Below, piece by piece: positions 4,876 to 10,837 of a stretch of DNA of 20,359 nucleotides (position 1 is its first letter; each line of letters opens with the position of its first letter). The notes under the pieces are model-generated. The model worked only from the letters and a program-made list of their open reading frames with translations. It was not told the DNA's origin and searched no databases. A program made the position numbers and the translations under genes. The stretch is from CAIJZX01 sp043766165 (GTDB taxonomy: Bacteria; Patescibacteriota; Patescibacteriia; SBBC01; CAIJZX01): the NCBI GenBank assembly GCA_043766165.1, contig JAYUIJ010000075.1:1-20359 (forward strand), written 5' to 3'.

Positions 4876-5823
4876 CTATTCTTTTCTTTTTTTTCCGTGA
4901 TGCTGCGAATAAATCTCTCGCAACCGAGGATTAGTGATGTGCGTGTAAATTTGTGTTGTTTGAATTGACGAATGACCAAGCATCGCTTGAACGCTCCGAA
5001 TATCTGCGCCGTTCATTAATAAATCAGTGGCGTACGAGTGACGCAATGTGTGCGGTGTAATATGTTTTGTAATTCCAGCCGCTCGAGCGTAGTGATCGAC
5101 TAAGCGTTGAATCGAGCGGGGAGTGAGGGGTTGAATATTGGCGTGGTTACTACCGGCGCGATCCTGACGAATAAATAAATATGGTTCAGTATCGTGACGA
5201 CGATCTAAATATTCTTTAACCCACAGTTTCGCCGGCGGTGACATGAACACAATCCGCAACTTATCGCCTTTACCGCGGACGGTAAATTCATCTTTGGCTA
5301 AATTCAAGTTATCGCGTCGAAGACTAGCTAATTCCGAAACACGAAGGCCAGTCGAAAAGAGTAATTCCAAAATCGCTTTATCGCGATAGGCCATCAAGTC
5401 GCGATGTTCACCGGCTAGGGGCGCGCCGAGGAAACGATCTAAGTCATCGCCCTCAAGAAAGCTGACTTGTCGATCGGCGGTTTTCGCCAGTTCAATTTTT
5501 TCCGCGGCCATGGCAGCCACGTCATTCTTCGCTAAATATTTTAAAAACGAGCGTAAAGCAATCAGGTGATAATTCTGTGTTGATTTTTTTAACGGCTGAC
5601 CCCGTTGGTTTGTTTGGCGGTTGAGCCACAGCCGGAAGTCACGGACATCGTCGAGGGTAATATCTTTCGGTCGCGTCAGTTTTGAAATTTCAATAAATCG
5701 CGACAAATAAAAATCGTAGTTGCGCCGCGTCAGGATGCTCTTATTTTTTTCAATTTCGATATACGTTAAAAAACGATTCTTCCACATCTCGAGTTCGCTA
5801 ACCTGTTTTTTTGTATTTGGCAT
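4876..5823 (-). CDS. xer: Xer-type tyrosine recombinase, 315 aa
   Basis: The protein contains an N-terminal SAM-like core-binding domain (about residues 10-100) and a C-terminal catalytic domain (about 120-305). The catalytic set is complete: Arg161 in STGLRVSEL, a Lys in GKGDK (185/188), HTLRH (His258, Arg261), His284 in LGHSS and nucleophile Tyr293 in QIYTH. It lacks the extra segment near the third patch that marks integron integrases; only a few residues separate the KEYL helix and PYLFI. It is therefore a Xer (chromosome dimer resolution) type rather than IntI. The start MPNTKKQ at 5823 is preferred over upstream starts, because the promoter TTGCTA-17 nt-TACAAT ends 6 nt before it. It may serve dif recombination, and perhaps incoming elements. 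Confidence 0.92.
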   Translation of the reverse strand: MPNTKKQVSELEMWKNRFLTYIEIEKNKSILTRRNYDFYLSRFIEISKLTRPKDITLDDVRDFRLWLNRQTNQRGQPLKKSTQNYHLIALRSFLKYLAKNDVAAMAAEKIELAKTADRQVSFLEGDDLDRFLGAPLAGEHRDLMAYRDKAILELLFSTGLRVSELASLRRDNLNLAKDEFTVRGKGDKLRIVFMSPPAKLWVKEYLDRRHDTEPYLFIRQDRAGSNHANIQPLTPRSIQRLVDHYARAAGITKHITPHTLRHSYATDLLMNGADIRSVQAMLGHSSIQTTQIYTHITNPRLREIYSQHHGKKRKE

Positions 5824-5829
5824 AGTAGT

Positions 5830-5858
5830 ATTGTACGACACATAAGTGATTGTAGCAA
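5830..5858 (-). promoter_or_regulatory. xer promoter (leaderless)
   Basis: On the minus strand TTGCTA (5853-5858) and TACAAT (5830-5835) are 17 nt apart. The -10 ends 6 nt before the ATG, so the mRNA would begin at the start codon. The promoter lies inside the 55-nt divergent gap shared with ddl. Confidence 0.6.
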
Positions 5859-5862
5859 GTCG

Positions 5863-5871
5863 TGATATGAT
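5863..5871 (+). promoter_or_regulatory. ddl extended -10 promoter (leaderless)
   Basis: TG-A-TATGAT (5863-5871) is an extended -10 element ending 7 nt before the ATG at 5879. No -35 is evident, and there is no Shine-Dalgarno sequence. It overlaps the divergent xer promoter region, so the two may influence each other. Confidence 0.55.
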
Positions 5872-5878
5872 GTAGTCT

Positions 5879-6778
5879 ATGTTACGAAAAATTGCTATTC
5901 TCACCGGTGGTCCGTCACAGGAACATGACATTGCTGTGGCTTCAGCACAGAGTGTCCAACAAGCTATCGAAACCAAAGCGGTCACAACTATTTTTATTTT
6001 TCCCGAACAGATTGACGAATACCTTTCACATCGCACGCAGTTTGAGTGTGTCATTCCAGTTTTTCATGGCCGCGGCGGTGAAGATGGAAGCATTCAAGGA
6101 TTTCTTGAAACGTTACAGATGCCATATGTTTTTTCCAGTGTGACTACTCACGCCCTAGCGATTGACAAGGTAAAAACTAACTCACTGATTGGTCAAACCG
6201 GAATATCCGTGCCAGAAAATATTGTTGTACATGCACACGGACAAGCGGTATGGAAAGACACGGTTGTTGTAAAGCCGCTAGATTCCGGTAGTTCAATTGG
6301 CGTTACAATTGCGCATGATCAAAAGGAGTTGGACCTTGCTATACAACAAGCACTGAAGATTTCAAACAGAGTATTGGTTGAAGAATATGTGGCCGGACAA
6401 GAGTTCTCAGTCGCCGTCATTGACGTTGATGGAAAAACCGAAGCCCTACCTGTTATTTCAATTGAACCGAAACATGATTTTTTTGATTTTGAAAGTAAAT
6501 ATCAAGAAGGCTTAGCGGTTGAAACATGTCCGGCAGATATTTCCGGCGAGCTTGCTACACGTTTGCAACAAGCGGCGGTAAAAGTTCATCAGGTCATTGG
6601 AGCTAAACACGTCTCGCGAAGTGACTTTATCGTTGATGCTAAGGGGACTATTTGGTTCCTCGAAGTAAACACCATTCCTGGTATGTCGGTGCTGCTACCT
6701 AAAGCCATCGCTGCCTCAGGTCGTGATTTTGGTGAAGTGATCATGGGCTGGGTCGAATCGGTTATGCAGAAATCATGA
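5879..6778 (+). CDS. ddl: D-alanine--D-alanine ligase
   Basis: Cytoplasmic ATP-grasp enzyme joining two D-alanines for the peptidoglycan stem peptide. At 299 aa it has normal length. The N-terminal domain opens LTGGPSQEHDIAVAS (about residues 8-22), the substrate-binding SEHxxS region. HGRGGEDGSIQG (about 64-75) is the second family signature, VVKPLDSGSSIGV the ATP-grasp loop (about 131-143) and VEEYVAGQEFSVAV the omega/ATP site. FLEVNTIPGMS near the C-terminus carries the metal-binding Glu/Asn. The gene overlaps the next one by ATGA, so translation is probably coupled. It lies divergent from xer. Presence of ddl with lspA and an M23 protein indicates a normal peptidoglycan wall. Confidence 0.95.
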   Translation: MLRKIAILTGGPSQEHDIAVASAQSVQQAIETKAVTTIFIFPEQIDEYLSHRTQFECVIPVFHGRGGEDGSIQGFLETLQMPYVFSSVTTHALAIDKVKTNSLIGQTGISVPENIVVHAHGQAVWKDTVVVKPLDSGSSIGVTIAHDQKELDLAIQQALKISNRVLVEEYVAGQEFSVAVIDVDGKTEALPVISIEPKHDFFDFESKYQEGLAVETCPADISGELATRLQQAAVKVHQVIGAKHVSRSDFIVDAKGTIWFLEVNTIPGMSVLLPKAIAASGRDFGEVIMGWVESVMQKS

Positions 6779-7365
6779 AAGAGAAAGTTCTCAAGGTTCC
6801 ATTCTCAACACAACATTGGAATCTCGATGATTGGAAAAACTTAGGATTTTCTAGTCGCGATGAGGCAGAATATTGGGAGCGTTCAAGTTGTGGGGTTTTG
6901 TGTTTACAAATGGCGATCCAGTATCTGATCGGTCAACACATCTCAACCATAAAACTCATTACAGAGGGTCAACAACTGGGAGCGTATACTGATGCAAAAG
7001 GCTGGAGTCATGAAGGTCTAGTTCGATTGGCTTCAACATTTGATGTTTCGGCGCAGCAACGACAGATGAATCACGAGGCGCTCGTCACAGCGGTTGATGC
7101 GAGTGCAGTACCAATCATTTCAATTAAGTGGGCATTCAATCCGCGAAAAAGCCTAAAAGAGAAAATACTATTTTGGAAAAAGTATGGTGGTCATTTAGCG
7201 GTCGTAGTTGGATATCGGATGGTGGAGGACAGTATTATTGGATTCTACGTTCATCATACTTCAAAAAAATTGGAACAGAATTGGGTTAGTCGGTTTGTGC
7301 CGTTAGAAACATTTAAGGCTGGGTATACTGGACGAGCTATTATAGTCAGTTCGAATAATAGTTAG
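6775..7365 (+). CDS. C39-like (papain-fold) cysteine peptidase family protein
   Basis: The protein has 196 aa. The catalytic Cys is likely in SSCGVLCLQMAI (about residues 38-49), the His in GGHLAVVVGY (about 139-148) and a third polar residue in FYVHHTSK (about 157-164). This order and spacing is that of peptidase_C39_2-type domains. No signal peptide or transmembrane segment is visible, so it would act in the cytoplasm unless exported another way. It starts inside the ddl stop codon (ATGA overlap), indicating an operon and a possible role in peptidoglycan precursor or dipeptide metabolism. That role is inference; the fold assignment is fairly good by motif reading, but the substrate is unknown. 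Confidence 0.75.
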   Translation: MKEKVLKVPFSTQHWNLDDWKNLGFSSRDEAEYWERSSCGVLCLQMAIQYLIGQHISTIKLITEGQQLGAYTDAKGWSHEGLVRLASTFDVSAQQRQMNHEALVTAVDASAVPIISIKWAFNPRKSLKEKILFWKKYGGHLAVVVGYRMVEDSIIGFYVHHTSKKLEQNWVSRFVPLETFKAGYTGRAIIVSSNNS

Positions 7366-7367
7366 TA

Positions 7368-7396
7368 TTGACACTAGTCGCTCATCTTGCTAGCCT
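7368..7396 (+). promoter_or_regulatory. Promoter of the orphan gene at 7447
   Basis: TTGACA (7368-7373), a 17-nt spacer and TAGCCT (7391-7396) with an upstream TG (7388-7389) are present. It has the same design as the promoter at 4023-4051. The predicted leader is about 45 nt. Confidence 0.65.
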
Positions 7397-7446
7397 CCGT
7401 ACATTCGTCGCGTACACTTTTCATTCTTCCAATCAAGGAGAGTCAG

Positions 7447-7851
7447 GTGAAGCTAGACTTTCAAGATGGCCGACCAGGATCCACGTTTGCCCCTCTGCTC
7501 CTTCACTACCTACCGGAACGTAAAATCTTTCAGCGGTCGAGAGAGATGGAAGAACTGTGCCAAGCTACATTCCGGACTCATGATGCAGGGCGTCAACGCA
7601 GTGGTGATATTCGCCGGAATCTACTGTTGTTACAAGAATGTCAACAACGAGGCCTGATCAGTATTTCCAGTCGCGAACGTGAGGCTCTATACGACGTCAC
7701 GACAGTTGATGGATGGCTGAAAGTACGGGATACGTATGTCGTTGTATTCATAGTCGTTCACAAAGACTTTGTGGATTCGAATGAGTGGTATCGTATCAAG
7801 TATGATCTTGTGTCACTCGAAGTTCTCGAACATGTTCCTGCCATTGCTTAA
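7447..7851 (+). CDS. Orphan protein, 134 aa
   Basis: I do not recognise this family. I place the start at GTG 7447, with AAGGAG at 7435-7440 and 6 nt spacing; a frame open from 7387 would begin upstream of the predicted transcription start. The protein is soluble. It has a basic helical middle (about residues 30-75, many Arg/Glu/Gln) and a beta-rich C-terminal part with TYVVVFIVVHKDF. No signal peptide is present. It has its own promoter and terminator, so it is monocistronic. The start context GTG-AAG after a strong SD is shared with the genes at 3493 and 4200, suggesting a common expression style for these small orphan genes. Confidence 0.66.
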   Translation: MKLDFQDGRPGSTFAPLLLHYLPERKIFQRSREMEELCQATFRTHDAGRQRSGDIRRNLLLLQECQQRGLISISSREREALYDVTTVDGWLKVRDTYVVVFIVVHKDFVDSNEWYRIKYDLVSLEVLEHVPAIA

Positions 7852-7866
7852 CAGCAGTGGTTTTTT
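7841..7866 (+). terminator. Intrinsic terminator overlapping the stop codon
   Basis: CCATTGCT/AGCAGTGG forms an 8-bp stem with one T-G pair, followed by six T. The TAA stop codon of the orphan gene sits in the 4-nt loop. Confidence 0.8.
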
Positions 7867-7874
7867 CTGTATTC

Positions 7875-7903
7875 TTGACATTCGGTTATTCTTCGGGTAC
7901 GAT
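7875..7903 (+). promoter_or_regulatory. dinD promoter with a direct-repeat operator candidate
   Basis: TTGACA (7875-7880), a 17-nt spacer and TACGAT (7898-7903) form a strong promoter. Its -10 ends 9 nt before ATG 7913, so the mRNA has almost no leader. Within the spacer, TTCGGTTA (7881-7888) and TTCGGGTA (7892-7899) are direct repeats 11 nt apart. On the other strand this reads CGAA-N7-CGAA. A repressor bound there would block the promoter. Confidence 0.65.
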
Positions 7904-7912
7904 ACATTTGTT

Positions 7913-8782
7913 ATGACCAGCACGGAACACATGACTGCCGAAGCCACCTCCCCACAGCGAGATTTTGAAGGTATTAAAAAAGTCGATGACAACGGGGTCG
8001 AGTATTGGGAGGCGCGGGAATTGTTGCCGATTTTGGGATATGAAAAATGGCAAAAAGCTGAAGAAGTTATTGCCCGCGCTGCACGTGCATGTATCAATAG
8101 TGGTCAGGATGTGGATAACCATTTTACCCGACTGGGTAAAATGGTCAGACTTGGCTCAGAAAGCCAGCGGGAAGTGACAGACTACAAATTAGATCGTTAT
8201 GCATGTTATCTCATTGCTCAAAATGGAGATTCTAGCAAAGAAGAAATAGCACGTGCCCAAACATACTTTGCTATTCAGACCAGGAAGCAGGAGGTTTTTG
8301 AGCAATTACCACATGACGAGAAAAGGCTATTCATCCGCAACCAGGTATCCGACCACAATAAAAAACTTTTTCAGACGGCTAAGGCGGCGGGTGTATCACA
8401 TTTCGGTTTATTTAATGACGCGGGATATAGGGGCTTATATGGTGCCCCACTGTCAGACATTGAACGTGAGAAAGGAATCAAGAAAGGTGAGTTGCTCGAT
8501 CGTGCTGGATCTACTGAGTTAGCGGCCAATCTTTTTCGCATCACACAAACTGACGAAAAAATAAAGAAGGACAATATTACTGGTGAACGCGCAGCTTCGA
8601 ATACTCATTTCATGGTGGGCGGGAAAGTGCGACAGACGATTAAAGCAATTGGTGGAGAAATGCCTGAGAATCTACCTATTGAGAAACACATTAAAAACGT
8701 TAAGCAAGATATCAAGCGGTTAAAGAAAGATATTGGCAAAAAAACAACCTCAAGACACTCTACCTCCAGCTGGTTGACGTAG
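7913..8782 (+). CDS. dinD: DNA damage-inducible protein D homologue
   Basis: The 290-aa protein closely follows E. coli DinD as I know it: an N-terminal BRO-N-like part FEGIKKVDDNGVEYWEARE (about residues 18-36), then RYACYLIAQNGD, QTYFAIQTRKQE, GYRGLYGAPL, LLDRAGSTELAANLFR and HFMVGGKVRQTI. Known role (E. coli): SOS-induced inhibitor of RecA filament activity. A basic Lys-rich helix ends the protein. I prefer the ATG at 7913, directly after the promoter; the ATG at 7931 is the alternative, and both lack a clear SD. The next promoter (rpsO) overlaps the stop codon. Damage induction here is inferred from family and operator-like repeats only. Confidence 0.93.
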   Translation: MTSTEHMTAEATSPQRDFEGIKKVDDNGVEYWEARELLPILGYEKWQKAEEVIARAARACINSGQDVDNHFTRLGKMVRLGSESQREVTDYKLDRYACYLIAQNGDSSKEEIARAQTYFAIQTRKQEVFEQLPHDEKRLFIRNQVSDHNKKLFQTAKAAGVSHFGLFNDAGYRGLYGAPLSDIEREKGIKKGELLDRAGSTELAANLFRITQTDEKIKKDNITGERAASNTHFMVGGKVRQTIKAIGGEMPENLPIEKHIKNVKQDIKRLKKDIGKKTTSRHSTSSWLT

Positions 8783-8802
8783 CTTCCGAACTTTGGTACA
8801 CT
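8774..8802 (+). promoter_or_regulatory. rpsO promoter
   Basis: TTGACG (8774-8779), a 17-nt spacer and TACACT (8797-8802) with an upstream TG (8794-8795) are present. It begins inside the last codons of dinD and predicts a leader of about 95 nt before rpsO. Confidence 0.72.
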
Positions 8803-8838
8803 CAGCTCGCTTTATTGACTCTCGACGACTACTTGGAA

Positions 8839-8903
8839 AGGCCTAACGGAGGGGGATAAACCCCATGGTTTTTCTCGGTTGCCGCCTATGAAAGGATTGG
8901 CCC
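8839..8903 (+). promoter_or_regulatory. rpsO leader: hairpin and 8-codon upstream ORF
   Basis: The leader holds a GGGG/CCCC hairpin (8852-8855 with 8861-8864). GGAGG at 8848-8852 precedes a small frame, ATG 8865 to TGA 8891, encoding MVFLGCRL. Its stop touches the rpsO ribosome binding site AAAGGA (8891-8896). S15 in other bacteria represses its own mRNA by binding a structured leader, so this is the natural place for such control. I could not match it to a known S15-binding motif. Confidence 0.4.
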
Positions 8904-9188
8904 ATGCCACTCGCAAAAGAAGACAAGGATAAAATTATCAAGAAGTATAAGGTCCACGCCTCGGACACCGGATCGTCAGAAGTGCAGATTGCTATTCTGA
9001 CCGCCGAGATCGAGCAGTTGACCGGACACTTGAAGACGCACAAGAAAGATTTCTCATCGCGTCGCGGTTTATTGAAGAAGGTCGGCCAACGCCGCCGTCT
9101 CTTACGATTCTTACAGAAAGACAATCTCGCCTCGTTTGAGGAAGTCGTTAAGAAGCTTAAATTAAAAGTTTCAAATGAATCCCGTTAG
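8904..9188 (+). CDS. rpsO: 30S ribosomal protein S15
   Basis: This is the 94-aa primary binding protein of the 16S rRNA central domain. The family core is intact: DTGSSEVQIAILTAEI (about residues 21-36), then HLKTHKKDFSSRRGLLKKVGQRRRLLRFL (about 57-85), the conserved H...DxxSRRGL...R..LL motif. The start ATG 8904 has AAAGGA 7 nt upstream. It is followed by an NYN gene, an orphan gene and pnp; rpsO-pnp is a widely conserved neighbourhood, here with two genes inserted. The end of the gene (from 9181) forms one arm of a 15-bp inverted repeat that reaches the next start codon. Confidence 0.97.
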   Translation: MPLAKEDKDKIIKKYKVHASDTGSSEVQIAILTAEIEQLTGHLKTHKKDFSSRRGLLKKVGQRRRLLRFLQKDNLASFEEVVKKLKLKVSNESR

Positions 9189-9349
9189 AGGTTTAGCCCA
9201 ATTAGCAATGTACACGTACAACCAACACCAAATTTCCTTTGACGGCCGCTCGATGTGTGTATCCATGAACCGGGTCCCAGCAATTTCTTCACAGTCGACA
9301 TGTGCTGGTTTGCAAGGCGTGTCATTACTTACCATAAACCTCTAACGGG
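9181..9349 (+). promoter_or_regulatory. 15-bp inverted repeat joining the rpsO stop and the NYN start
   Basis: CCCGTTAGAGGTTTA (9181-9195), which includes the rpsO stop codon, is the exact reverse complement of 9335-9349, which directly abuts ATG 9350. The 139 nt between could form a closed domain, with an inner stem CCAGCA/TGCTGG. A second small hairpin GGATG/CATCC (9348-9361) contains the start codon itself. No Shine-Dalgarno is visible. Such a helix could control NYN translation or be a processing site between the two messages. Confidence 0.6.
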
Positions 9350-9976
9350 ATGAAAACATCCGAACAACGCGTCGCGGTGCTGGTCGATGTGGCCAACATG
9401 TACTACTCGGCCAAGAATATTCACGGTACCCGCGTTAATTTCGGAAAAGTGTTAGAGGACGCCGTTGGTGACCGTAACATGGTCCGCGCCTTGGCCTACG
9501 TCGTCAAAGCCGATTCGCCGGACGAACAGAAATTTTTCGAAGCGCTTGATAAACAAGGTTTCGAAGTCAAGATGAAAGATTTGCAAGTTTTTGCCGGCGG
9601 TGCGAAGAAAGGCGATTGGGATGTTGGCATCGCAGTTGACGCTATCAAGATGGCCGACCGTCTGGACAGTATGGTCTTAGTCACCGGTGATGGCGATTAC
9701 ATTCCACTCGTCCGCTACTTACAAGACGCGAAGGGTTGCAAAGTTGAAGTCATGGCTTTCCAAGAATCGACCTCGTTGAAACTTCGCGAAGCAGCCGACA
9801 AGTTCATTGATCTCTCGAGCGATAAGAAAAAATATTTATTGCCGATGCGTTCCTCACTCCGCTCGTACGTTCCGCGCCCACGTTTCTTAAGCGGCAACCG
9901 TGACCAACATAACACTCAGTCAACCGCTCCAACCGAAGGACCAGCCGCACCAACTGAAGATATTACTCTAGAATAA
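9350..9976 (+). CDS. NYN-domain (LabA/DUF88-like) putative RNase
   Basis: The protein has 208 aa. The PIN-like NYN fold is recognisable by its acidic metal-binding residues: Asp in VLVDVANMYYS (about residues 10-20), Asp residues in KKGDWDVGIAVDAIKMADRLD (about 85-105) and Asp in VTGDGDYIPLVRYL (about 108-121). The C-terminal tail after about 165 is Arg/Pro then Thr/Pro rich and probably disordered. NYN proteins are metal-dependent ribonucleases. Its position between rpsO and pnp suggests work in RNA turnover or rRNA/mRNA processing, which is inference. The start ATG 9350 lacks an SD and sits in two alternative hairpins. The next gene begins 2 nt after its stop, so they are probably co-transcribed. 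Confidence 0.88.
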   Translation: MKTSEQRVAVLVDVANMYYSAKNIHGTRVNFGKVLEDAVGDRNMVRALAYVVKADSPDEQKFFEALDKQGFEVKMKDLQVFAGGAKKGDWDVGIAVDAIKMADRLDSMVLVTGDGDYIPLVRYLQDAKGCKVEVMAFQESTSLKLREAADKFIDLSSDKKKYLLPMRSSLRSYVPRPRFLSGNRDQHNTQSTAPTEGPAAPTEDITLE

Positions 9977-9978
9977 GT

Positions 9979-10704
9979 ATGGCTCTCGGCGATTCAACCA
10001 CCATTCCGACATTTGAACAAGATCCGCAGCCGTACATTCGGCCGGTAGAAATAATGGCCGGACCGGTGTTTGAACGGTTCTCGATTGCGGAAGCGTTGCA
10101 TCAGCAGTTTGCCGAAGCTGAAGCGCAACAATACTACATCGAGCAAATACAGCAGCCTGAGTATTGGGCGAAGGAATATCCACGCGATGTGGATGCGTAT
10201 CGAATGTACATGCAAAAGGTGCTGACCAATCTCAATGAGAGCTCAGCTGTACATGAGCTGCGCCAAGCGGTGAAAAACGGCGAAGAAGTTACGGACTTCA
10301 TGTGTGATGCGGTTGAACGCTCATTAAAGCGTGCTGAAGAACGAGCGCTTCATCAATTGAGCGATGTGTTGAGTGAAGCACAGATTAAGAAATTGCATAC
10401 TGTTAGTACCAGCCAAATCAACTACAGCGTCCGTGATTTACTCGCTGAACGATTAGCAGCTAGTGAGGAAATCCCGCTCCGACGCCAGAAGAAAGTCATT
10501 TCTTTCCTGGCTGATCCAAAAATGCGGAATGTACGATACATGAGCTCCGGGGAAATTCTACATAGTTTACGCAATACATTATCAACGAGTAATCAAGATC
10601 AACTAAAACGAGAGGTAGACACCATTCGACGATTCGAAAGTGTCCCGGATGTGCACGAAGCTATGGATACAGAAGAGTTCTCCACCATTGCTAAAGCTGC
10701 CTAA
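9979..10704 (+). CDS. Orphan helical protein, 241 aa, between NYN and pnp
   Basis: I do not recognise this family. It begins 2 nt after the NYN stop, indicating co-transcription. The composition is strongly helical and charged, with many Glu, Gln, Arg and Ala and few aromatics. There is a YYIEQIQQPEYWAKEYP segment (about residues 53-69) and long amphipathic stretches at about 80-140 and 160-220. No signal peptide, membrane segment or metal-binding cluster is visible. The location suggests a partner of the NYN protein or PNPase, but nothing in the sequence proves this. Confidence 0.75.
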   Translation: MALGDSTTIPTFEQDPQPYIRPVEIMAGPVFERFSIAEALHQQFAEAEAQQYYIEQIQQPEYWAKEYPRDVDAYRMYMQKVLTNLNESSAVHELRQAVKNGEEVTDFMCDAVERSLKRAEERALHQLSDVLSEAQIKKLHTVSTSQINYSVRDLLAERLAASEEIPLRRQKKVISFLADPKMRNVRYMSSGEILHSLRNTLSTSNQDQLKREVDTIRRFESVPDVHEAMDTEEFSTIAKAA

Positions 10705-10723
10705 AGAAAAAAAATTATAACTA

Positions 10724-10765
10724 AAATTATTCAACTCACTTAATTAACGAATTAACTTATTAACC
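10724..10765 (+). repeat. Triple TTAAC-type short direct repeat upstream of pnp
   Basis: Within an AT-rich 130-nt gap, TAATTAAC, GAATTAAC and TTATTAAC follow each other at about 8-9 nt spacing (10741-10764). They could be an AT-rich promoter element or a protein site. I see no convincing -35/-10 pair here. Confidence 0.3.
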
Positions 10766-10770
10766 AACCT

Positions 10771-10820
10771 ATGGCCGTCAGACAGGTAGACTGCTTCACA
10801 GTCTAAAGTCTGAAGGTCAT
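10771..10820 (+). promoter_or_regulatory. Long hairpin in the pnp leader
   Basis: A 50-nt hairpin has three stacked stems: ATGGCC with GGTCAT (one G-T pair), TCAGAC with GTCTGA, and TAGACTG with CAGTCTA, around a 5-nt loop. It ends 5 nt before the SD AAGGAA (10825-10830) of pnp (ATG 10838). In E. coli, pnp is autoregulated through an RNase III-cut leader hairpin at the same position. An equivalent role here is inference. Confidence 0.65.
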
Positions 10821-10837
10821 CGGTAAGGAAACCAGAT

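Noticed and set aside
4876..5823. The recombinase as an integron integrase (IntI)
   Set aside because: It lacks the integron-specific insertion between the beta region and the HxxR motif.
4876..6054. Longer 392-aa version of the recombinase starting at 6054
   Set aside because: The extra 77 residues overlap the ddl coding region on the opposite strand and lie upstream of the predicted promoter. The Xer family starts near MPNTKKQ.
7828..7837. Palindrome GAACATGTTC upstream of dinD as a LexA box
   Set aside because: Its half-sites are 2 nt closer than in the Gram-positive LexA consensus, and it lies inside the upstream gene, before a terminator and well away from the dinD promoter.
7769..7912. 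N-terminal extension of dinD from ATG 7769
   Set aside because: It would run through the preceding gene's end, a terminator and the dinD promoter. DinD homology starts after residue 48 of that frame.
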